Of a stretch of DNA of 64,000 nt, positions 58,946 through 64,000 are shown piece after piece. Origin of the DNA: Fibrisoma montanum (lineage in GTDB: Bacteria > Bacteroidota > Bacteroidia > Cytophagales > Spirosomataceae); assembly GCF_003583365.1 (NCBI RefSeq), contig NZ_QXED01000001.1, forward strand, positions 1 through 64,000. Direction: 5' to 3'. Below the pieces are notes generated by a model. That model saw only the letters and a program-made list of their open reading frames with translations. It was not told the origin of the DNA and did not search any database. Within the stretch, counting starts at the first letter, position 1; each line of letters starts with the position of its first letter. A program made the position numbers and the translations under genes.

Positions 58946-60592
58946 GTGAAAGTAGGTATTTTCTTTGGTGGGCCGGCGCGGGAGCGCGAGGTGTCGTTTG
59001 CCGGGGGCCGTACGGCGCTGGCTAATCTGGACAAAGGGTTATTTCAACCGGTTCTGATCTTCGTAGATGGTCGCGGGCGATTCCGGCGCGTTGAGCCGTC
59101 GTTTTTGCAGGCGACTTCTCTGCGGGACGTAATTCCACAGGATACTTCCGGTTTCTCGGTATATGACGAGTCCCTGGAAACCGACGCGCTGGCAGCCGGT
59201 TATCCAGAAATTCGTCCTGAAACGTTCAGCACCCATTTCGACATTGCCTTCCTGGCGATGCACGGTCCCGACTGCGAGGATGGTGCCATTCAGGGCTTGC
59301 TGGAGTGGTATAAAATGCCGTACACGGGCCCGGGCCTGGTTGGTTCGGCCATCGGCATCAACAAGATTCTGCAAAACGAACTGATTGCGCTGGCGAACGG
59401 GCAGCAGAAAAAAACGGCCACCATCGACCGCGATGCGTGGGAACGAGCCGATAAAGCGCAATTCTTTCAGTCGCTGACTGAACATCTGGGTCTGCCAATT
59501 GTCGTTAAGGCTCCTCATCAGGGTTCATCCATTGGGGTAGCAATTGTTCGCGAACCCGATCTTGCTACGTTCTGCCGGTCGGTGGAGCAATGCTTTTTTA
59601 CAATGAGCGTTCAGCCGGATGGGTTCACTAAACTCAGCGAATGGGCGGAGTTATCGGCCGACGAGAAGCGCGACCTGGCTCAGACTATGGTGAGTCTGGA
59701 TTCGGGGATCAGCTTTCCGGTGGTTATTGAACAAACCGGCGAAGTCATCCGGCACCCGCAGGTTTTGATCGACAAGCTGGATTCAATGAAGGGGCAACCT
59801 CTGACACTGGCCTCGGTCAATGCCGAAGATGACGTATTGTTCGAAGAGTTTATCAGCGGCCAGGAGTTTTCGTGTGGCGTCATCCAGGACGACGACGGCC
59901 GCGCTATTGCCCTCCCCCCTACTGAGATTTATAACGTAACCAGCTTTGACTTTGAGTCGAAGTACAAGCTCAACACCACCAAGAAGCGGATTCCGGTTGC
60001 GACCAGCCTTGAAAACAACCGGAAAATTCAACTGGCCGTGGCAGAGGTTTTTACGAAACTCGGCATCAACGTGTACGCCCGCATTGATGGCTTCCTGACA
60101 CCGGATGAGCGGGTATTGCTCCACGACCCGAACACCATACCGGGCATGTCGCCCTCGTCACTGATCTTCAAGCAGATGGCTGAGATTGGTCTGAACCTGA
60201 CGAATGCGCTTACGTACCTGATCCGGCAATCGCTCCGGGAGCGCATCCGTACGGGCAAAAACACGTTCCACCTTAAACGCCTGCTGGCCAACTTAGACGC
60301 CAAGTTGGCGAATCGCAAGGCCAATCCCCTGCCAGAACGAGTGGTATCGTTTGGTCCCAGTGACGAAGGATTTGCCGAAGCTAAACAGGAATACAATCGG
60401 CTGGCCGCTTCGGGCGACGTCCGGCCCTCGCTGGTGTACCTGAAAAGTAAGGTGGAGAATTACGAGATTCCGGTCAATCTTCTGTTCAAAGAGACCATTG
60501 AGGAACTAGAAACGGCGCTGTCTCAGCCCCGGCATCCGCTGCTGGTTGAAACAACCGAGCAGGCGCGCCACATTACGGAGCGGTACGTATAG
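58946..60592 (+). CDS. D-Ala-D-Ala-ligase-like ATP-grasp protein, oversized
   Basis: 548 residues with a GTG start, far longer than the usual 310-360 of Ddl. The Ddl core is visible: VGIFFGGPAREREVSFAGGRTAL at the N-terminus, LAMHGPDCEDGAIQGLLEWYKMPYTGPG, the ATP-grasp Lys strand LGLPIVVKAPHQGSSIGV, ARIDGFL, and HDPNTIPGMSPSSLIFKQM (substrate and Mg loop). An insert of about 70 residues lies before the second ATP-grasp half, and a C-terminal extension of about 120 residues is unlike Ddl. It may be a distinct carboxylate-amine ligase. Gene context gives no partner. Confidence 0.85.
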   Translation: MKVGIFFGGPAREREVSFAGGRTALANLDKGLFQPVLIFVDGRGRFRRVEPSFLQATSLRDVIPQDTSGFSVYDESLETDALAAGYPEIRPETFSTHFDIAFLAMHGPDCEDGAIQGLLEWYKMPYTGPGLVGSAIGINKILQNELIALANGQQKKTATIDRDAWERADKAQFFQSLTEHLGLPIVVKAPHQGSSIGVAIVREPDLATFCRSVEQCFFTMSVQPDGFTKLSEWAELSADEKRDLAQTMVSLDSGISFPVVIEQTGEVIRHPQVLIDKLDSMKGQPLTLASVNAEDDVLFEEFISGQEFSCGVIQDDDGRAIALPPTEIYNVTSFDFESKYKLNTTKKRIPVATSLENNRKIQLAVAEVFTKLGINVYARIDGFLTPDERVLLHDPNTIPGMSPSSLIFKQMAEIGLNLTNALTYLIRQSLRERIRTGKNTFHLKRLLANLDAKLANRKANPLPERVVSFGPSDEGFAEAKQEYNRLAASGDVRPSLVYLKSKVENYEIPVNLLFKETIEELETALSQPRHPLLVETTEQARHITERYV

Positions 60593-60599
60593 TTCCAGA

Positions 60600-61166
60600 T
60601 TACGCAAATAAGTTTTTTAATTCGAGCGGTAAGCTGGTTAATACGTTGGAGGTAAGCTGACCTTCCTCCAGCGATGCCGCGCTCAGCAGTTGACACTGCC
60701 CCTCGACTAATGTAAAAATTTCGACATATTCATCCGCAGGGTCAACCAGCCAATACGCCTGAACGCCGAACCGCTCGTACAACGCTTTCTTCGTTACCCG
60801 GTCTCGATAAACAGGCGAAGGAGAAATTACTTCAACAACCAGTGTTGGCACACCGACGATACCGTCGTTGGTTATCAGATCGGCTTTGGTTTTATCTACA
60901 TAAACCAGATCAGGTTGCGGAGAATTATATTCGTCCAGAAACACATCAACAGGAGCGAAGATAACTTCGTCCAACGGCTGCTGCTTCGCAAACGAATGCA
61001 TGGCAAATGCCAAATCGCGTACTAATAGTTGATGCTCAGGCGTAGAAGCTTCCTTTTTCACAAGTTCACCGTCAAGGAGTTCGTACAGGTGGGTATCGTT
61101 ATCGTCGAACTCCATCCGGTGAAATTCGGCAACGGTCAGCTTGCGGGTTTCGACGTGTAGTGCCAT
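60600..61166 (-). CDS. Uma2-family (DUF820) endonuclease-fold protein
   Basis: 188 residues from the ATG at 61166. The PD-(D/E)XK pattern is complete: LYELLDGELVKKEASTPEH, PQPDLVYVDK (Asp) and LVVEVISPSPVYRDRVTKKALYERFGVQAYWLVDP (Glu and Lys). Uma2 genes are abundant, often in many copies, and resemble restriction-like nucleases; the cellular role is unknown. It sits between two unrelated housekeeping genes and has no transposon features nearby. Confidence 0.88.
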   Translation of the reverse strand: MALHVETRKLTVAEFHRMEFDDNDTHLYELLDGELVKKEASTPEHQLLVRDLAFAMHSFAKQQPLDEVIFAPVDVFLDEYNSPQPDLVYVDKTKADLITNDGIVGVPTLVVEVISPSPVYRDRVTKKALYERFGVQAYWLVDPADEYVEIFTLVEGQCQLLSAASLEEGQLTSNVLTSLPLELKNLFA

Positions 61167-61231
61167 GACGGAACGATTTGATCGTGTTCGAAGATAACAG
61201 AAAACCAGGGTCCTTAAATCTACTCTCCGGA

Positions 61232-61262
61232 TTTGCCAGGCGGCCTGGCAGTAGTAACTTTG
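61232..61262 (+). promoter_or_regulatory. Full Bacteroidetes promoter before the phosphohexomutase
   Basis: TTTG at 61232-61235 and TAACTTTG at 61255-61262 with exactly 19 bp between: the -33 and -7 consensus in canonical spacing. It lies 38 bp before the ATG at 61300. Confidence 0.8.
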
Positions 61263-61299
61263 GCGCATTGTCTTTACCAAACAAATTCACCCTTCAGCA

Positions 61300-63057
61300 A
61301 TGACAACTGCCATTGATTCCTCAACCCAGCAACGTATTGATCGCTGGCTGAACGGCAACTACGATGCCGATACAAAGAGCGCCATTCGCCAGATGATGGA
61401 AGGCGATACAACGGCCGATTTAATTGACTCTTTTTATCGTGATCTTGAATTTGGTACGGGTGGATTACGGGGGGTAATCGGTGTAGGCTCCAACCGCATG
61501 AACCGCTACACCGTTGGGGCGGCTACGCAGGGACTCGCCAACTACCTGAATGCGACGTTTCAAGGCGAAGACATCAGCGTGGCCATCGCCCACGACAGCC
61601 GACGGATGAGTCCGGAATTTGCCCGTCTGGTCGCCGATATTTTTTCGGCCAACAACATTAAAGTGTATCTGTTCACTTCGCTGCGCCCAACGCCCGAGCT
61701 ATCGTTCGCTATCCGGCAGCTGGGGTGTCAGAGTGGTATCGTCGTGACCGCTTCGCACAACCCGCCGGAGTACAACGGCTACAAAGTGTACTGGAACGAC
61801 GGCGGACAGGTCGTCGCTCCGCACGACAAAAACATTATCGAGGAGGTGAACAAGATTACCTCGGTTGACGATATCAAATTCGAGGGCGTGCCGGAAAAGA
61901 TTCAGATGATCGACGAGGAAATTGATGCCCCCTACGTTGAGCGGATCAAAACCAACGCGGTAAATCCGGACGTCATTGCCCGGCAGTCGGATCTGAACAT
62001 CGTCTATACGCCTATCCACGGAACGGGTATCACGATGGTGCCGCGAACCCTGGAAGCGCTCGGCTTTACCAACGTACACATCGTTGACGAGCAGGCCACC
62101 CCCGACGGCAACTTCCCGACGGTTAAATCGCCGAACCCCGAAGAGCGGGCGGCCATGAAACTGGCCCTCGATCTGGCGCAGTCGCTGAACGCGGATCTGG
62201 TAATGGCTACCGACCCCGATTCGGACCGGGTTGGCGCGGGTGCCCGCAACCACCACGGCGAATTTGAGTTGCTGAACGGCAACCAGATGGCCAGCCTGAT
62301 CATCTACTACCTGCTCAATGCCTGGAAAGAGGCTGGTAAGCTGACCGGTAAAGAGTTTGTGGCGAAAACAATCGTAACGACCGACCTCATCGACCGGATG
62401 TGCGAGCGCTACGGCGTAACCTGTTACAATACCCTGACCGGCTTCAAATACATCGCATCGGTCATTCGTGAGCTGGAAGGCCAGGAGCAATTCATCGGTG
62501 GTGGCGAAGAAAGCTATGGTTATCTGATCGGTGACTTTGTCCGCGACAAAGATGCGATTGCCTCTTGCGCCATCATTGCTGAACTGACGGCCTCCGCAAA
62601 AGACAAGGGCCTGAGTCTGTTCGACATGCTGATGGAAATGTACCAGGAGAACGGTTTCTACTACGAAGCACTGGTGTCGCTGACCAAAAAAGGGAAGTCA
62701 GGTGCCGAGGAAATTCAGCAGATGATGGCCGATTTTCGGGCCAATCCGCCGAAGGAAATTGCAGGTTCGCCGGTTATTCGCATCGACGATTACAAACAAC
62801 TGACCCGCACCGACATCGGCAATGAAGTGACCGTACCGATCGAAGCTGGTAAAATGGGCATCGAATCGTCGAACGTACTGCAGTTCTTCACCGCCGACGG
62901 CACAAAGGTATCGGCTCGTCCTTCCGGTACGGAGCCGAAGATAAAGTTCTACGTCAGCGTTCGCGAGCCTCTTGCGAGTAAGGAAGCCTTCGACGAAACC
63001 TACGAACAATTGAAAGCGAAAGTGCAGCGGGTGATTGACGATATGAATCTGAAATAG
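61300..63057 (+). CDS. Phosphoglucomutase/phosphomannomutase (alpha-phosphohexomutase)
   Basis: 585 residues. The catalytic Ser motif is TASHNPPEYNGYKVYWNDGGQ; the metal loop is DPDSDRVGAG; the sugar-binding loop is GGEESYGYLIGDFVRDKDAI; and the phosphate loop is RPSGTEPKIKFYVSV. The length and the long N-terminal region match the group II PgcA/PgmB2 type. It interconverts hexose 1- and 6-phosphates for polysaccharide and cell-wall precursors. A canonical promoter and a bidirectional terminator frame it as a single gene. Confidence 0.96.
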   Translation: MTTAIDSSTQQRIDRWLNGNYDADTKSAIRQMMEGDTTADLIDSFYRDLEFGTGGLRGVIGVGSNRMNRYTVGAATQGLANYLNATFQGEDISVAIAHDSRRMSPEFARLVADIFSANNIKVYLFTSLRPTPELSFAIRQLGCQSGIVVTASHNPPEYNGYKVYWNDGGQVVAPHDKNIIEEVNKITSVDDIKFEGVPEKIQMIDEEIDAPYVERIKTNAVNPDVIARQSDLNIVYTPIHGTGITMVPRTLEALGFTNVHIVDEQATPDGNFPTVKSPNPEERAAMKLALDLAQSLNADLVMATDPDSDRVGAGARNHHGEFELLNGNQMASLIIYYLLNAWKEAGKLTGKEFVAKTIVTTDLIDRMCERYGVTCYNTLTGFKYIASVIRELEGQEQFIGGGEESYGYLIGDFVRDKDAIASCAIIAELTASAKDKGLSLFDMLMEMYQENGFYYEALVSLTKKGKSGAEEIQQMMADFRANPPKEIAGSPVIRIDDYKQLTRTDIGNEVTVPIEAGKMGIESSNVLQFFTADGTKVSARPSGTEPKIKFYVSVREPLASKEAFDETYEQLKAKVQRVIDDMNLK

Positions 63058-63087
63058 TGGGCAGTGTACCGCGTCGCAACGTACCTT

Positions 63088-63118
63088 CAGCAAGGCCGCT
63101 TAGAGAGCGGCCTTGCTG
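63088..63118. terminator. Bidirectional terminator between convergent genes
   Basis: CAGCAAGGCCGCT (63088-63100) pairs perfectly with AGCGGCCTTGCTG (63106-63118). It lies between the phosphohexomutase and the oxidoreductase ends; the T-run is short on both sides. Confidence 0.75.
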
Positions 63119-63132
63119 CATTTATAACGGAT

Positions 63133-64000
63133 TTAAAAGGGAAGAATGGCTCGTGTTGCGCTGCTTTCCCGCGCCAGTTCCATAATCCGGATTACGGCCA
63201 GCGCCTGCTCCGGCGCAACCTCCTGGGGAATTTCACCAATGATGGCCCAGTACAGGTTATCGTAAAACGGGTGGTAGTTCCCCGGCAAACTGTCGACAAC
63301 GTTCTGCCCTTCGGCGGTTGTTAACGTACCATACTGACGTTCAGGCTCATAACCCCAATCAGCCGAATCAGGCAGCTGGTTTTTGCGCAGGGTCTCCTCC
63401 TGAATATCGAGCCCGCTTTTAACAAACGAACCCAGCGATCCATGAATGACGTATCGAAGCTGGTTATCGGCCGCGACCATGTTTGATTTCAGCCGAACAC
63501 GTTTGTTGGGATAATAGAGTACAATGTCAAAGTAATCGTCCTGCGGGCCGTTTGGTCGAATAATCCGTACATCTCCCCATACTGCTTCCGGAGGACCGAA
63601 CAGCACAACGGCCTGATCGATCAGGTGTGGCCCCAGGTTGTAGAGATTGCCGCCCCCGTCGGGATCGTATTCTTTCCAGCTATCGAGCACCTGCGGCCGG
63701 TAGCGGTCAAAGTGAGCTTCAAACTCATTCACCTCGCCGATCCGATTCGCCTGCAACAGTTGCTGAATGGTCAGAAAGTCGGCATCGTAGCGTCGGTTCT
63801 GGTACGGCATCGCCACCAGCCCCCGCTGCTGCGCCAGTGCCAGCAGTTCCTGCGCCTGAGCCGACGTATTGGCGAAGGGTTTTTCGATCAATACGTGCTT
63901 GCCGGCTTCCAGGGCGGCTTTAGCGTAGGGAAAGTGCGTATCGTTGGGCGTACTGACAATGATCAGATCAATGGCCGGGTCAGCAAACAGCTCATCGTGG
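63133..64000 (-). CDS. Gfo/Idh/MocA-family oxidoreductase (partial, cut by window end)
   Basis: The 5' end is outside the window, so about 289 codons are visible. Near the right edge the frame reads IDLIIVSTPNDTHFPYAKAALEAGKHVLIEKPFA, the typical EKP motif of the NAD(P)-binding domain. The C-terminal domain has a YDPDGGGNLYNLGPHLIDQAVVLFGPP block, where the conserved GGG, Asp and His-Leu-Ile-Asp residues are seen. It probably oxidises a sugar or sugar derivative with NAD(P). A reading from 63891 would lose the Rossmann part and is not the true start. Confidence 0.93.
   Translation of the reverse strand, partial: HDELFADPAIDLIIVSTPNDTHFPYAKAALEAGKHVLIEKPFANTSAQAQELLALAQQRGLVAMPYQNRRYDADFLTIQQLLQANRIGEVNEFEAHFDRYRPQVLDSWKEYDPDGGGNLYNLGPHLIDQAVVLFGPPEAVWGDVRIIRPNGPQDDYFDIVLYYPNKRVRLKSNMVAADNQLRYVIHGSLGSFVKSGLDIQEETLRKNQLPDSADWGYEPERQYGTLTTAEGQNVVDSLPGNYHPFYDNLYWAIIGEIPQEVAPEQALAVIRIMELARESSATRAILPF

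Noticed and set aside
61699-62490. A 263-codon open frame on the minus strand
   Set aside because: It is the shadow of the phosphohexomutase, whose catalytic motifs are read in the other frame.
1-64000. tRNA, rRNA, insertion sequences or prophage
   Set aside because: I scanned for tRNA-like arms, transposase motifs and phage structural genes and saw none; short tRNAs could still be missed without a covariance search.

Overview
The window reads as chromosomal DNA of a Bacteroidetes bacterium of the order Cytophagales, most like Spirosoma or a close relative. The grounds are a GC content a little above 50 percent (by eye), TAnnTTTG-type -7 promoter boxes (for example TATCTTTG before rpsF and TTTG-N19-TAACTTTG before the phosphoglucomutase), starts without Shine-Dalgarno sites, a one-protein hybrid two-component system with a beta-propeller sensor, LytTR/LytS-type regulators, and GSCFA, DUF2945 and DUF3140 families. 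I see no rRNA, tRNA, CRISPR array, insertion sequence or prophage.

Layout. 0.1-5.6 kb: two tandem DUF2079 membrane proteins and a small coupled gene, opposite a methyltransferase-glycosyltransferase fusion and a GAF protein. 5.6-9.7 kb: a DUF3298-type lipoprotein, a LytS/LytT-like pair, a histidine phosphatase and a hotdog thioesterase. 9.8-15.7 kb: a hybrid two-component regulator, then a promoter-like region with three TGTCCC repeats at an exact 21-bp period and a structured leader, then isochorismate synthase. 15.8-22.5 kb: two very acidic small proteins, a GH130 enzyme, an S9 peptidase, and a divergent response regulator and kinase. 22.6-28.5 kb: a DUF1573 protein, an OmpR-type two-component pair, two secreted propeller-like proteins and a secreted alpha/beta hydrolase.

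28.7-45.5 kb looks like an envelope and general-stress island. It holds an OmpA-like lipoprotein, DUF2945, DUF3140, a four-helix PA2169-type protein, DUF3891, a stress flavin-oxidase-fold protein, a Cys-rich four-helix protein, a YdaT-like small protein, a coiled-coil lipoprotein, an outer-membrane barrel, a hidden 53-residue Lmo0937-like membrane protein, and two YtxH proteins. Between them lie several two-component proteins, including a sigma-54-dependent NtrC-type activator. Several intergenic regions carry -24/-12-like elements with related TGTGGAAA/TTTACACA dyads about 90-165 bp upstream. I propose that the NtrC-type protein controls a local sigma-54 regulon here. This is the most interesting signal in the window, and it is inference from sequence patterns.

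45.6-64 kb is mostly housekeeping: a candidate structured small RNA, an MprF-C-domain-like protein, an OmpR/EnvZ-like pair, two small secreted proteins, release factor 3, DUF423, a YggS-type PLP protein, a coiled-coil membrane protein, rpsF-rpsR-rplI, GSCFA, Mrp and NifU-like Fe-S proteins, an oversized D-Ala-D-Ala-ligase-like protein, a Uma2 protein, a phosphohexomutase, and a Gfo/Idh/MocA oxidoreductase cut by the window end. About fifteen two-component proteins in 64 kb is a high density.
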